64,000 bases of DNA. It comes from a bacterium (GTDB lineage: Bacteria; SZUA-79; Acidulodesulfobacterales; Acidulodesulfobacteraceae). The position numbers and the translations under genes were made by a program. Position 1 is the first letter of the stretch. Each line of letters starts with the position of its first letter. Positions 21,880-31,150 of the stretch are shown in pieces. Location of the stretch: NCBI GenBank assembly GCA_021812245.1, contig JAKAOK010000001.1, positions 124,001 to 188,000 on the forward strand, read 5' to 3'. The notes under the pieces are model-generated. The model searched no databases. It was not told where the DNA came from and saw nothing but the letters and a program-made list of their open reading frames with translations.

Positions 21880-21911
21880 AAATTAAGTCTGTTCCCTAAA
21901 AATTGCGACGA

Positions 21912-22325
21912 TTAATAGTTATTATGCTTTTTTAATATTTTTTTTAACGACGTATTTCCCGTAGTCGTAAAACTATGGCTTATTACTATTCCGTTTTTTA
22001 TGACGACGTCGAGTTTTTCTTTATATTTTTTGGTAGATGCGGTAAGAATTTCGTTTCCTAGATGCACGTATTTTCGGTATTTAAATCTATATTTATAGGT
22101 AACCGTACCCGGCGTTAACGGGTTTTTTTCTATAGAATAAGGCGGACCGAACATAGAAACGATTTGCGGTTCTGTAGTAGTTCCGTTTATTATTTTACCG
22201 ACGTTTGCGGACATAATGGGCTTACCCTGCATATTTCTAGTAGTCGCGCATCCGGTCAGCGCAAAACCGGAAAGCATAATAGTAGATAAGACTAAAAAAA
22301 ATATTTTGGCTGATTTAATGTTCAT
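21912..22325 (-). CDS. BamE/SmpA-like outer-membrane lipoprotein
   Basis: A 137-residue protein with a type II signal peptide and lipobox LTGC (cysteine about residue 25), then a SmpA/OmlA-type small domain. The stretch IINGTTTEPQIVSMFGPPYSIE resembles the BamE pattern in which short helices lead into a G-x-P turn. It is probably anchored in the outer membrane, perhaps near the BAM assembly complex. I prefer the ATG at 22325 because AGAGG is 9 bases before it. The ATG three codons upstream touches that motif. Confidence 0.7.
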   Translation of the reverse strand: MNIKSAKIFFLVLSTIMLSGFALTGCATTRNMQGKPIMSANVGKIINGTTTEPQIVSMFGPPYSIEKNPLTPGTVTYKYRFKYRKYVHLGNEILTASTKKYKEKLDVVIKNGIVISHSFTTTGNTSLKKILKKHNNY

Positions 22326-22334
22326 ACGGACCAT

Positions 22335-22649
22335 CCTCTATTTTTTAAAATTAGACTTTATAATTTTTATATTTTAGCACAATTTCCGCATATTTTAAAG
22401 CTTTAATTTCCGCCCCCGATTTAGAAAATATTTAATAAATTCTAATATTCCGTCATTGCGAGAACCAGTCATTGCGAGCGTAGCGGACGGACGAAGTCCA
22501 GCGTAGCTAACTCCAGCGTAGCTAACCAATCTAAAACGAGATTGCTTCGCTACGCTCGCAATGACGACATAGTGCGCTCGCAATGACGTTATTAAGTAAT
22601 TCAGGTAATTCATATATAAAAATTTCTAAATCGGGATTTGGGTTCCGCT
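22335..22649. other. 315-base gap dominated by repeats
   Basis: This gap separates the BamE-like gene from the permease gene. It is AT-rich except for the repeat cluster at 22452-22590, and a possible promoter for the lipoprotein gene lies in 22335-22400. I see no convincing gene in it. The short reading frame across the repeat reads through repeat modules and is not credible. Confidence 0.6.
22452..22590. repeat. CATTGCGAG palindromic repeat cluster
   Basis: The cluster begins with two tandem GTCATTGCGAG starts, continues with CGTAGCGGACGGACGAAGTCC and a direct repeat CCAGCGTAGCTAA, and then has GAGATTGCTTCGCTACGCTCGCAATGACG followed by GCGCTCGCAATGACG. Ends and orientation match the unit at 11987-12140, showing a dispersed palindromic family in this genome. 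It lies downstream of the minus-strand permease gene. Confidence 0.8.
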
Positions 22650-23486
22650 TCATCTTTCGCCCGAATATCTAGGGTCTAATGCATTTCTTACTGCTTCCCC
22701 TATAAGGTTAAAGCTAAGCACCGTCAACAATATCGCAATTCCGGGGAAAAGCGTAAGCCACCATGCTACCATTATATATGTTTTTCCTCTGGACAGCATT
22801 CCGCCCCAGCTTGCCGTAGGCGGCATTATGCCAATTCCGAGAAAGGCAAGGGACGCCTGTATAAGAATCGCTCCTGCAACTCCCAGCGTCGCCGAAACTA
22901 AAATCGGAGCTATAGTATTAGGCAGAATTTCAAAAAACATAATATAGGAATCTGACGCGCCTGCCGCCTTTGCCGCAAGAACATAGTCTTTTTCCCTGTT
23001 CTGCGTAAATTCCGCCCTTATAATCCTTGCAATTCCCATCCAAGACGTCAAGCCTATAATTATCATTATATTAATAATCGAAGGTTTTAGTATTGCGCTT
23101 ATAGCAAGAATCAAGAAAAAAGAGGGAAACGTCAGCATAATATCCACAAATCTCATCAAAATACTGTCCGTTACGCCCCCGTAATAACCTGCATAAGCTC
23201 CCATAAAAATTCCGATGAACAAAGACAGCGAAACGGCGATAAAACCCACTTCTATCGAAATCCTGCCGCCGTAAATAAGCCTAGACAGGATGTCCCTTCC
23301 GAGCTGGTCGGTTCCAAGCATATGAGCCGGATTAGGCGGCTGTAAAATTGCGTTTACGTCTATTTTATCGGGATTATACGGCGATATATACGGGGCGAAT
23401 AAAGCCGAGATTATGACGAGCAATATAAAAATCAAAGAAATTAGGGCAAGTTTATTTTTTTTAAAAGCATTAATAATTTCGTTCAT
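22650..23486 (-). CDS. Oligopeptide/dipeptide-type ABC transporter permease, OppC/DppC family
   Basis: An inner-membrane permease of about 278 residues with the OppC_N lead (NKLALISLIFILLVIISALFAP), the family DKIDVNAILQPPNPAHMLGTDQLGRDILSR stretch (around residues 35-65), five or six membrane helices, and an EAA loop (EYVLAAKAAGASDSYIMFFEILPN-like) that contacts the ATPase. The ATG at 23486 is preferred over a GTG five codons upstream. No ATPase or substrate-binding protein is in the neighbourhood. Its usual operon partner, OppB, lies divergently at 23594. Confidence 0.9.
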   Translation of the reverse strand: MNEIINAFKKNKLALISLIFILLVIISALFAPYISPYNPDKIDVNAILQPPNPAHMLGTDQLGRDILSRLIYGGRISIEVGFIAVSLSLFIGIFMGAYAGYYGGVTDSILMRFVDIMLTFPSFFLILAISAILKPSIINIMIIIGLTSWMGIARIIRAEFTQNREKDYVLAAKAAGASDSYIMFFEILPNTIAPILVSATLGVAGAILIQASLAFLGIGIMPPTASWGGMLSRGKTYIMVAWWLTLFPGIAILLTVLSFNLIGEAVRNALDPRYSGER

Positions 23487-23593
23487 AGATTTTAGATGCA
23501 CATAAAAATTTTAATATTAATTCAAGGATATTATAATATATAATATATTTTTATAAAATAATTTATTTAAAACTTTGGTAAAATAGACGCCGT

Positions 23594-24565
23594 ATGGGAA
23601 TATACATAGCCAAAAGAATTTTATTTATGATACCTATTTTAATAGGCATCACGTTAATATCTTTTTTTGTCATCCATCTTGCCCCGGGAAACCCTTTGAC
23701 GGAGCAGTTAGGCTTAAATCCGAGAGTGTCTGCATCTTCGAGGCTGATGCTTACAAAGCTGTACGGCTTAAACAAGCCTCTTTTAACCCAGTATTTTGAC
23801 TGGCTTAAAAGAATAATCACGCTAAACTTCGGTATTTCGTTTACGGCAAATCATGAGCCCGTAATAACTGAAATTAGAAGGACTATAGGCATCACGATTA
23901 TTATTAATTCTTTTGCTATGATATTCATATTTTTATTTTCCATTCCACTTGGCGTGCTGTCCGCGGTAAAACACGATTCTCTTTTTGATAAAATTACTAC
24001 CGTTTTGGTATTCATAGGCTTTGCGGCACCTTCTTTCTGGGTCGCCCTTCTGCTTATTATATTTTTTGGAATAGACTTGCATATTTTGCCTATAGGCGGA
24101 ATAACTTCCATGGGCTATAATTTTCTCTCGCCGCTCGAAAAAATAACCGATATCGCTAAACATCTTATAATGCCGGTGTTTGTCGCAGGATTCGGCGGAA
24201 TAGCAGGTCTTTCCAGATATTTAAAGGGAAATATGCTGGAAGTTTACAGGCAGGATTATATTATTACCGCAAGGGCAAAAGGATTAAAGGAGCGGACGGT
24301 CGTTTATAAGCATGCAATGAAAAATGCTTTAATACCTTTTATAACGATACTGGGCTTAAGCATTCCGGGGCTGATAGGCGGAAGTGTAATAATAGAAACT
24401 ATATTCGACATAAACGGAATGGGAAGGCTTTTTTACCAGAGCGTCCTCGCCCGCGACTATCCCACTATTATGGGAATATTGGTAATAGGGGCGGCGCTTA
24501 CGCTTATCGGCAACCTTTTAGCCGATATAGCTTATGCCTTAGTTGACCCAAGGTTAAGAAAATAA
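23594..24565 (+). CDS. Oligopeptide/dipeptide-type ABC transporter permease, OppB/DppB family
   Basis: A 323-residue inner-membrane permease. The N-terminus (IAKRILFMIPILIGITLISFFVIHLAPGNP) is the canonical OppB/DppB start, and the EAA loop is RQDYIITARAKGLKERTVVYKHAMKNALIP. It is needed with an OppC-type partner to form the channel. That partner is divergent rather than downstream, with an AT-rich intergenic region of about 105 bases that could hold two promoters. No OppA, OppD or OppF gene is nearby, so the pump must borrow them from elsewhere. Confidence 0.92.
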   Translation: MGIYIAKRILFMIPILIGITLISFFVIHLAPGNPLTEQLGLNPRVSASSRLMLTKLYGLNKPLLTQYFDWLKRIITLNFGISFTANHEPVITEIRRTIGITIIINSFAMIFIFLFSIPLGVLSAVKHDSLFDKITTVLVFIGFAAPSFWVALLLIIFFGIDLHILPIGGITSMGYNFLSPLEKITDIAKHLIMPVFVAGFGGIAGLSRYLKGNMLEVYRQDYIITARAKGLKERTVVYKHAMKNALIPFITILGLSIPGLIGGSVIIETIFDINGMGRLFYQSVLARDYPTIMGILVIGAALTLIGNLLADIAYALVDPRLRK

Positions 24566-24576
24566 ATTCATTATGA

Positions 24577-27500
24577 CTAGTTTGCATTTTCCCTGCCTTT
24601 ATTTAAATCTTTACCTATGAACATATATACCGTAGGGACTATAAATATGGTTAGAAACGTGCCTATCCCAAGTCCGGCGGCTATGACGAGGCCTATATCG
24701 AATCTGCTGACCGCTCCAGCGCCGGTGGCAATTAAAAGAGGCACGACTCCGAAAACCATTGCCGCAGTAGTCATTAGAATCGGCCTAAGCCTTATTGCGG
24801 AAGCCCGCTCGATAGCCGAACGCTTATCTATTCCTTCTTTCTGTAAATCGTTTGCAAACTTCGTAATGAGTATCCCGTGCTTGCTGACAAGCCCGATAAG
24901 GGTAACAAGCCCCACTTCCGTATAAATATTTATCGTAGCAAAGCCGAGGCTTAAAAATATCAAAGCTCCGGTTAAAGACATCGGAACGCTTATGAGAATA
25001 ATAACCGGGTCGACGAAACTGTCGAATAGGGCGGCCAGAATAAGATATATGATTATCAGCGAGAAGAAAAAAGTTACTATCATGGCGGAGCCTTCCTCCA
25101 TGTACTGGCGGGACTGTCCCGCAAAATTATATGAAAATCCTTTAGGGAATATGTTCTTCGAAGTATTCTCCAGATAGCTCAACGCCTGACCGACGGTCAC
25201 GCCGGGTTTGGTAACGGCGGACACCGTAACCGAATTTAACTGGTTAAACTGGTTTAAAGATTCCGGCACGACTACCGTTTTAATCTTTATAAAACTTGAA
25301 AGCGGCACCATATTTCCGTTTGAAGCCTGAACGTAATAGTTTTTAAGCATATTCGGAGTAAATCTGTATTTCTGTAAAACCTGCGGTATGACTTTATAGC
25401 TGTAGCCGTTCATTTCGAACCAGTTGACATAGTTTTCGCTAAGCATAGTCGAAAGAGTATCTCCTATTTCCTGCATATTCACCCCTATGCTCTGCGCTTT
25501 GCTCTTGTCTATGGAAATTTTTAACTGGGGCTCGTCGTATTTGAGGTCGCTGTCTATATATAAAAACAAGCCGCTTTCCATGGCCTTTCCCATTAGGCTG
25601 TTGGTAACGCTCATTAATTCGGCATAACCCGACGTCGAGTTAACGACAAACTCTACCGGCAGACCCTGTGAACCGGGAAGGCTAGGCAGGGCAAACGCAA
25701 CTAATTTTATGCCCGTAACCGAATTTAATTTCTGCTGAAGAACCGGCGTAAGCTGCATCTGCGTTTTTTTTCTCTCGTTCCAAGGCTTAAGTATTAAACC
25801 GGATATCACGCTGTTATTGCCGGAAACCCCCAGCGCCATAAAATAACGGTCCATTTCGGGAATAGAATAATATATGCTTCCTATTTGTTTTGCATATAAA
25901 TTAAGATTTTTAAAGGTGGAAGTAGGCGAAGCCATCCCCATAACGAATATGACTCCCTGGTCTTCGGTGGGCGCCAGTTCGCTCTTTGCCGTTACGAAAA
26001 GGAAATACGCGCTGACTAAAACGACTATTATGACTAAAGCTACGACCGGCTTATAATCAAGAACGCTATGTAATATTTTCGAGTAAACCGACCTGATTTT
26101 ATCGAACGAAGTATCTAAAAAGTGCGTAAATCCTTTTTTGCCCATATCTTCTTTAAGGAACTTGGAAGACATCATAGGGGAAAGCGTTAAAGCTATAATG
26201 CCGGATATCAGCACTGCCCCAGCCAGCGAGAAAGCAAATTCGGTAAACAACGCTCCTGTCAGTCCGCCCATAAAACCTATAGGCAGGAAAACGGCTACAA
26301 GCGTAATAGACATAGCTATAACCGGTATGCCGAGTTCTCTTGCCCCTATAAGCGCAGCTTCCACGGGTTTTCTACCTTCTTCTATGTGCCTGCTGACGTT
26401 TTCGACCACGATAATTGCGTCGTCCACGACGAGTCCGATAGCCAGAACCATAGCGAGCAGGGTCAGCAGATTTATCGAATAGTGCAGATAATACATTATA
26501 AACAGGTCGCCGATTATAGAAAGAGGTATCGCAATTACGGGAATTATGACGCTTCTTGCAGAACCGATAAACAAAAATATGACTATAATAACGATTATTA
26601 AAGTTTCTACAACGGCTTTTACGACTTCGTTAATGGAACTGCTTATAAAAACCGTCCTGTCGAACGCCACTCTGAGTTTCATATGCGCAGGCAACTGTTG
26701 TTTTAGCGACGGAAGTATTTTTCTTATGTTTTTAACTACTGTCAGAGGATTGGCGGTCGGCGTCGTAAATATACCCATAACTACGGCTTTTTTTCCGTTC
26801 ATTATATTGCCGGCATCGTAACTGACGGAACCCATTTCAACCGTGCCTATGTCTTTGATTCTTATTAAAGTTCCGCCGTCGTTTGCCACGACTAAATTTT
26901 TAAACTGTTTTACGCCGTTTAAAAGAGTATCCGCCGATATATTGACCTGTATATAGTTTCCTTTAGTATATCCGTTCGAGGATATATAGTTATTATTTGC
27001 AAGCGCCTGAGAAACTTCCACCGGCGTCACGTTAAACTCCGCCATTTTTTGGGGATTAAGCCATATCCTCATTCCGAACTGTTTGTTTCCGTAAATCATT
27101 ACCTGCCCTACGCCGCTTATTGTCTGAACTTTGGGTTGAACGGCCCTAGTCAGATAGTCCGTCATCTGCGAACTGCTTAACGAATTAGACGTAAAAGCCA
27201 GATACAGATATGCCAGGTTCGTTACGCTTGTTTTTGTAATTACGGGAAGCTGGGACTGTTTGGGAAGCTGGTTCAGAACGGAATTTACCTGAGAAAGCAC
27301 CTCTGCTAGAGCAGCATTAGGATTATAATTAAGTTTCATGAATACCATAATGGTGCTCACGCCTTCGGCACTCGAAGACGTAATATAATCAATGCCTTCC
27401 GAAGAAGCTATAGCTCTTTCGAGAGGCATTGTAATAAAACCCTGCACCACGTTTGCGCTGGCGCCCGGATAAGCGGTTTGAACCGTTATTAGAGTATCTT

Positions 27501-27621
27501 TAACTTTTGGGTATTCTCTGACGGCAAGCTCGGACAAAGACCTTGCGCCTAAAATTAAAATAATAAGGCTCAAGACTATTGCAAGAACCGGTTTTTTTAT
27601 GAATATATCGGTAAAACTCAT
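24577..27621 (-). CDS. RND-family multidrug efflux transporter (HAE1 type)
   Basis: A 1014-residue proton-driven inner-membrane pump of the AcrB/MdtB/MexB group. Two similar halves each have a membrane helix, a large periplasmic loop and six further helices. Typical signatures are FIKKPVLAIVLSLIILILGA at the N-terminus, PGASANVVQ near 50, and GLVVDDAIIVVENVSRHIEEG near 400, with the second half ending IGTFLTIFIVPTVYMFI. The two Asp of VVDDAI fit the proton relay. Its start overlaps the stop of the adaptor gene as ATGA. Substrates cannot be read from the sequence. Confidence 0.95.
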   Translation of the reverse strand: MSFTDIFIKKPVLAIVLSLIILILGARSLSELAVREYPKVKDTLITVQTAYPGASANVVQGFITMPLERAIASSEGIDYITSSSAEGVSTIMVFMKLNYNPNAALAEVLSQVNSVLNQLPKQSQLPVITKTSVTNLAYLYLAFTSNSLSSSQMTDYLTRAVQPKVQTISGVGQVMIYGNKQFGMRIWLNPQKMAEFNVTPVEVSQALANNNYISSNGYTKGNYIQVNISADTLLNGVKQFKNLVVANDGGTLIRIKDIGTVEMGSVSYDAGNIMNGKKAVVMGIFTTPTANPLTVVKNIRKILPSLKQQLPAHMKLRVAFDRTVFISSSINEVVKAVVETLIIVIIVIFLFIGSARSVIIPVIAIPLSIIGDLFIMYYLHYSINLLTLLAMVLAIGLVVDDAIIVVENVSRHIEEGRKPVEAALIGARELGIPVIAMSITLVAVFLPIGFMGGLTGALFTEFAFSLAGAVLISGIIALTLSPMMSSKFLKEDMGKKGFTHFLDTSFDKIRSVYSKILHSVLDYKPVVALVIIVVLVSAYFLFVTAKSELAPTEDQGVIFVMGMASPTSTFKNLNLYAKQIGSIYYSIPEMDRYFMALGVSGNNSVISGLILKPWNERKKTQMQLTPVLQQKLNSVTGIKLVAFALPSLPGSQGLPVEFVVNSTSGYAELMSVTNSLMGKAMESGLFLYIDSDLKYDEPQLKISIDKSKAQSIGVNMQEIGDTLSTMLSENYVNWFEMNGYSYKVIPQVLQKYRFTPNMLKNYYVQASNGNMVPLSSFIKIKTVVVPESLNQFNQLNSVTVSAVTKPGVTVGQALSYLENTSKNIFPKGFSYNFAGQSRQYMEEGSAMIVTFFFSLIIIYLILAALFDSFVDPVIILISVPMSLTGALIFLSLGFATINIYTEVGLVTLIGLVSKHGILITKFANDLQKEGIDKRSAIERASAIRLRPILMTTAAMVFGVVPLLIATGAGAVSRFDIGLVIAAGLGIGTFLTIFIVPTVYMFIGKDLNKGRENAN

Positions 27622-28787
27622 TTAGAATTCCCCTTGCTTTTATTTTTACCGCCGCCTGCTTTATTATTCTTAATAATATTGTTATGACCGACCGCCTTTC
27701 CGGCATTTTTTAAGCCGTTTTCGATTATAACCGGTGCGCCGTTTCTGAGTTTGACCTGTCCGGCCGTCACAACAATTGCTCCGGCTTTTAAGCCTTTAGA
27801 TATTACTACCGTATCGTTTCTCTGCTGTCCTACGGTAACGTAATCGGTATTTGCTATATATTGGCCGTTCTTCTTAACGGCGGTGTAAACAAAATCTCCG
27901 TACGGGTTATATGTTACCGCAGTAGCCGGAACGGTAATGACGTTATGTATGACCGGAAGAAAGATCCTTCCCGTCACGAACATTCCCGGCCTTAAAACCA
28001 GAGCGCCGTTATCTATTACGACTCTTACGGTTACATTCCGGGAAACAGTATTAACGTCTATGCCTATAGTTTTTATTCTGCCCGTAAAAGCCTTATGGTA
28101 AGAATCCAGTTCTACTTTGACCTTCTGATTTATTTTTAAACTGTGCAAATCGTTTTGCGGCATCGTAAAATCTATATAAATGGGATTGACGGAATAAAGC
28201 GGAATAATATTGGCCCCCGGCTGAATATACTGCCCCAGATTTACCGAGTTTGAATTTCTTATTCCTACTATACCCGAAAAAGGAGCTCTAACGGTCATGT
28301 CGTTTATAACGACCTCGGTTTGCTTTATTAAGGCTTCATTTTGTTTTAAAGTCGACAGCATTTGAATATAAGACGCTTTCGAAACAGCATTTTTCTTATA
28401 GGCTTTTTTATACTGCAAGTAATTAAATTTGTTGACTATTAACTGCGACTTATACTGCCTGAGCTGGGCAAGTTGGAGAGAATCGTCCAATTTAACGAGA
28501 ATCTGATTCTTTCTAACAAACTCGCCGGATTTGAAATATATGCCGTTAACCTGTCCCGCAACCTGGGTCGTTACGTTAACCGAATTTATCGCAGTTACGT
28601 TGCCTATCGTATGCATATAGGGCTGCCAGTCTCCTATTTTGGAAACGGCGACCGATACCGATGCGGAGGGGTATTTCATCATTTTCATCATCTGCCCGTT
28701 TTCATAGCCTTTGTATGCCTTATATCCGAATATTCCGCCGAATATAACGGCTAAAACAAGAAACGCTATTACAAATCTTTTAATCAT
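27618..28787 (-). CDS. RND efflux periplasmic adaptor (membrane fusion protein)
   Basis: A 389-residue adaptor that links the inner-membrane pump to the outer-membrane channel. The N-terminal anchor or signal (residues 5-25) has no lipobox cysteine. The split lipoyl domain is at about 70-105 and 165-200 (NQILVKLDDSLQLAQL, VRAPFSGIVGIRNSNSVNLGQYI), followed by a beta-barrel and membrane-proximal domain. The C-terminal tail is Lys/Gly/Asn-rich. It is transcribed ahead of the pump gene and divergent from the outer-membrane gene at 28946. Confidence 0.93.
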   Translation of the reverse strand: MIKRFVIAFLVLAVIFGGIFGYKAYKGYENGQMMKMMKYPSASVSVAVSKIGDWQPYMHTIGNVTAINSVNVTTQVAGQVNGIYFKSGEFVRKNQILVKLDDSLQLAQLRQYKSQLIVNKFNYLQYKKAYKKNAVSKASYIQMLSTLKQNEALIKQTEVVINDMTVRAPFSGIVGIRNSNSVNLGQYIQPGANIIPLYSVNPIYIDFTMPQNDLHSLKINQKVKVELDSYHKAFTGRIKTIGIDVNTVSRNVTVRVVIDNGALVLRPGMFVTGRIFLPVIHNVITVPATAVTYNPYGDFVYTAVKKNGQYIANTDYVTVGQQRNDTVVISKGLKAGAIVVTAGQVKLRNGAPVIIENGLKNAGKAVGHNNIIKNNKAGGGKNKSKGNSK

Positions 28788-28870
28788 AAAATTACCTTTT
28801 ATTTAATTATTTCAGTTTATATTTCAATTTACGGAATTAATAAATTTACTGTTAAATTAAAAAAAACCGA

Positions 28871-28900
28871 TTGACAATATGACTTTATAGTCAGTATAAT
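28871..28900 (+). promoter_or_regulatory. Promoter with embedded palindromic operator
   Basis: A TTGACA -35 (28871-28876), an 18-base spacer and a TATAAT -10 (28895-28900) point toward the outer-membrane gene. The spacer holds the 14-bp palindrome TGACTTTATAGTCA (28880-28893), whose position would block RNA polymerase when bound. Palindromes of this type (TGACnnnnnnGTCA) are typical of TetR-family repressors of efflux genes. No such repressor gene is in the window, so the regulator would be encoded elsewhere. Confidence 0.7.
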
Positions 28901-28945
28901 TAGAATATAATAAATTTAAAATCCAGTCAATAAATTTTTAATACT

Positions 28946-30403
28946 ATGAAAATAAATAAAATTTTGCTCTTGTTATTTTGCGCGGGCTTCAGCTCCGTTT
29001 TTATTCTGAGCGGCTGCAGTATGTTCAGCCGTCCCAAAAAAATTGCGGTAAAAATCCCTAAAAAGTTCAAATATGCCGTTAAAGCCGAAAATATTCCCGT
29101 AAAAAATGACTGGTGGAAAAACTTTAGGGATAAACAGCTCGATATTTTAGTCGATGAAGCGGTTAAAAACAATTTAAATTATCTCATCGCCGTAAAAAAC
29201 ATTCAGGTCGCCGAAACCTACGTTTCCCAGAACGAATCTAATTTATTTCCCGTCGTTAATTTCAGTTTCAGCGCTACGAGAAACAAACTTCCGGGCTATG
29301 AAACTTCGATATTTTCAGGCAACGGGTCTTCGGGCGCCCCTTCCACCGTAATTTATAATTTGAATCAGGCGGGGCTGAATGCTTCTTACGAATTGGACGT
29401 CTGGAATCAGGTAAGCAACGCCGTAAAACAGGCCAGAGTAAACGCTGCCGTTTCTAAGGAGGATGCCTGCGTAGTAAAATTGACTCTTATAAGCAATGTC
29501 GCCCAGGCTTATTTTCAGATATCAGCTTTAGAAAAGTCGGCGGATAATCTCAAAAAACAATATACTGCCGAAAAAAAAATTTTAAATCTTAACGTAATTC
29601 AATATAAAGACGGGCTTATAGATGCCGAACCTGTAGAGGCCGCAAAAACAAATCTGGAAATTTTAAAAACCGAATTAAACGATTCAATAAAACTTCAAGA
29701 TATAACTAAAAACACGTTAGCTTATTATCTCGGAAAATTCCCCGAAAAATTTAAATTCAACGCTAATCCAAAAACAAGAGATATTAAAGGCTATAACGAT
29801 ATAAATTATTCCAAACTGATACCGCCGAATATTCCTTCGGAAATTTTAATTCAAAGACCGGATGTCAAAGAAGCCGAATATAACGTACTCTCATATGCTT
29901 ACGCCAAAAAAGAAAGCCTTGCTAATTTTTTTCCGGTATTCAGCCTGACGGGAAATTACGGTTACGCAAGTCCGGGCTTAAACAATTTTATTACCGACAC
30001 AAACAGCGTATGGAACTTCGGATTGGATATTTTGGCGCCTATATTTAATTATAAAACAAACATAAGCATATACAAAAGATCGAAACTGCAGTATCAGCAG
30101 GCAGTACTAAACTACAGAAACGCTATAATAAACGCTTTCAGCGAAACCGACAGCGCTCTTGCCGCTTATAAAAGAGATTATAGAATTTTAAAAAGCTATA
30201 AAAATAATTTTAACTATTCTAAAAAACTGTTCCATATTTATAAAATTCAATATAAGGCGGGGATTTCAAGCCAGATAACATATCTGACTTACAAATTAAA
30301 TATGCTTAATGCGGAATACAACCTGATAAATCAAAACCTGCTTTTGCAGGAAAACGTCATAGGCGTTTATAATGCCCTCGGTATGGGACTAAAAAATAAT
30401 TAA
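28946..30403 (+). CDS. TolC/NodT-type outer-membrane efflux lipoprotein
   Basis: A 485-residue outer-membrane factor of the NodT/OprM group. The lipobox is LSGC with C24, and two OEP repeats form the beta-barrel and alpha-helical tunnel. VKNDWWKNFRDKQLDILVDEAVKNN near 50-75 and ILIQRPDVKEAEYNVLSYAYAKKESLANFFP near 310 are the standard family blocks. It completes a tripartite pump with the divergent adaptor and RND genes. Its 3' end overlaps the convergent phoU stop by 4 bases. Confidence 0.93.
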   Translation: MKINKILLLLFCAGFSSVFILSGCSMFSRPKKIAVKIPKKFKYAVKAENIPVKNDWWKNFRDKQLDILVDEAVKNNLNYLIAVKNIQVAETYVSQNESNLFPVVNFSFSATRNKLPGYETSIFSGNGSSGAPSTVIYNLNQAGLNASYELDVWNQVSNAVKQARVNAAVSKEDACVVKLTLISNVAQAYFQISALEKSADNLKKQYTAEKKILNLNVIQYKDGLIDAEPVEAAKTNLEILKTELNDSIKLQDITKNTLAYYLGKFPEKFKFNANPKTRDIKGYNDINYSKLIPPNIPSEILIQRPDVKEAEYNVLSYAYAKKESLANFFPVFSLTGNYGYASPGLNNFITDTNSVWNFGLDILAPIFNYKTNISIYKRSKLQYQQAVLNYRNAIINAFSETDSALAAYKRDYRILKSYKNNFNYSKKLFHIYKIQYKAGISSQITYLTYKLNMLNAEYNLINQNLLLQENVIGVYNALGMGLKNN

Positions 30404-31080
30404 TATTCAGGCAGATTTCTTAAATCCTTGCCTAATTCCATATAGAGAAGCAGTTCCATAATTTTCTGGGCATGGTCGGCAAACCTTTCGTATTTTCGGG
30501 CAATAAATATATAAGTTATATTGTTTTCAAGAGTAGTTAAGTTTCTTATGGAAGCGTTTATAATATCTACGACAATTTTATGGGACAGCATATCTATAAC
30601 GTTTTCGTCTTTTATTATGACATCTTTCAACCCGATATTTTCTTTTGCGCCGTCCGCATACATTTTCATCGCCATTTTAAGCATTTCGCCATCCCTTGCG
30701 GCGACGTCTTCCAGATACGAATATACGCACTTAAACTCCTCCGAGTTCGATGTTCCGTCCGTAAGCTTAAGCCCTATCTGACACACGGAAGCGCATAAAT
30801 CTCCCATTCTTTCAAGGTCGGTTATTATTTTCATCGTGGTCGTTATAAACATTAAATCCGCCGCTTCGGGCTGATATAACGCCAGAAGTTTTATACAGCT
30901 TTCATTAATGCTTACTTCCAGCGAATTAACTTTAAGGTCGTTCTTAACGGTCTCTTCGGCAAGATTTTTATCCCTCTCGAATAAAAATCTGGTTGCGCTG
31001 TTGAGCTGGCTGTTGACAATCTCGCTCATTTCTACGACGTTTTTCTTTAATTTCATAAGCTCGCTATCTAATATATTCAC
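30400..31080 (-). CDS. phoU: Phosphate transport regulator PhoU
   Basis: A 226-residue PhoU with two three-helix-bundle domains, each bearing an E/D-rich metal motif (ITDLERMGDLCASV and ARKYERFADHAQKI). It represses Pho signalling when phosphate is ample by coupling the Pst transporter to the PhoR sensor. The start is GTG at 31080, with AGAGGG 8 bases before it. It is the last gene of the pst set. Confidence 0.94.
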   Translation of the reverse strand: MNILDSELMKLKKNVVEMSEIVNSQLNSATRFLFERDKNLAEETVKNDLKVNSLEVSINESCIKLLALYQPEAADLMFITTTMKIITDLERMGDLCASVCQIGLKLTDGTSNSEEFKCVYSYLEDVAARDGEMLKMAMKMYADGAKENIGLKDVIIKDENVIDMLSHKIVVDIINASIRNLTTLENNITYIFIARKYERFADHAQKIMELLLYMELGKDLRNLPEY

Positions 31081-31108
31081 CGGAAATCCCTCTCTTTTAT
31101 ATGTTTTA

Positions 31109-31141
31109 GGTAAGGGGTAGACTTTAGTCTGTCCATTTACC
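31109..31141. other. Hairpin between pstB and phoU
   Basis: GGTAA...AGACT-TT-AGTCT...TTACC can form a two-part stem-loop. Its core, AAGGGGTAGACTTTAGTCTG, resembles the stronger palindrome after pstS (33891-33922). Such elements inside an operon commonly set relative transcript levels. Confidence 0.5.
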
Positions 31142-31150
31142 GTTTTATTT

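Noticed and set aside
22395-22613. A 72-codon reading frame across the repeat cluster at 22452-22590
   Set aside because: It is open only because the palindromic modules lack stops in that frame. It has no ribosome-binding site and a composition unlike neighbouring genes.
24577-27621. Several long open frames antisense to the RND gene
   Set aside because: They are shadows of a highly constrained coding sequence, and none has a start signal or a recognisable protein pattern.
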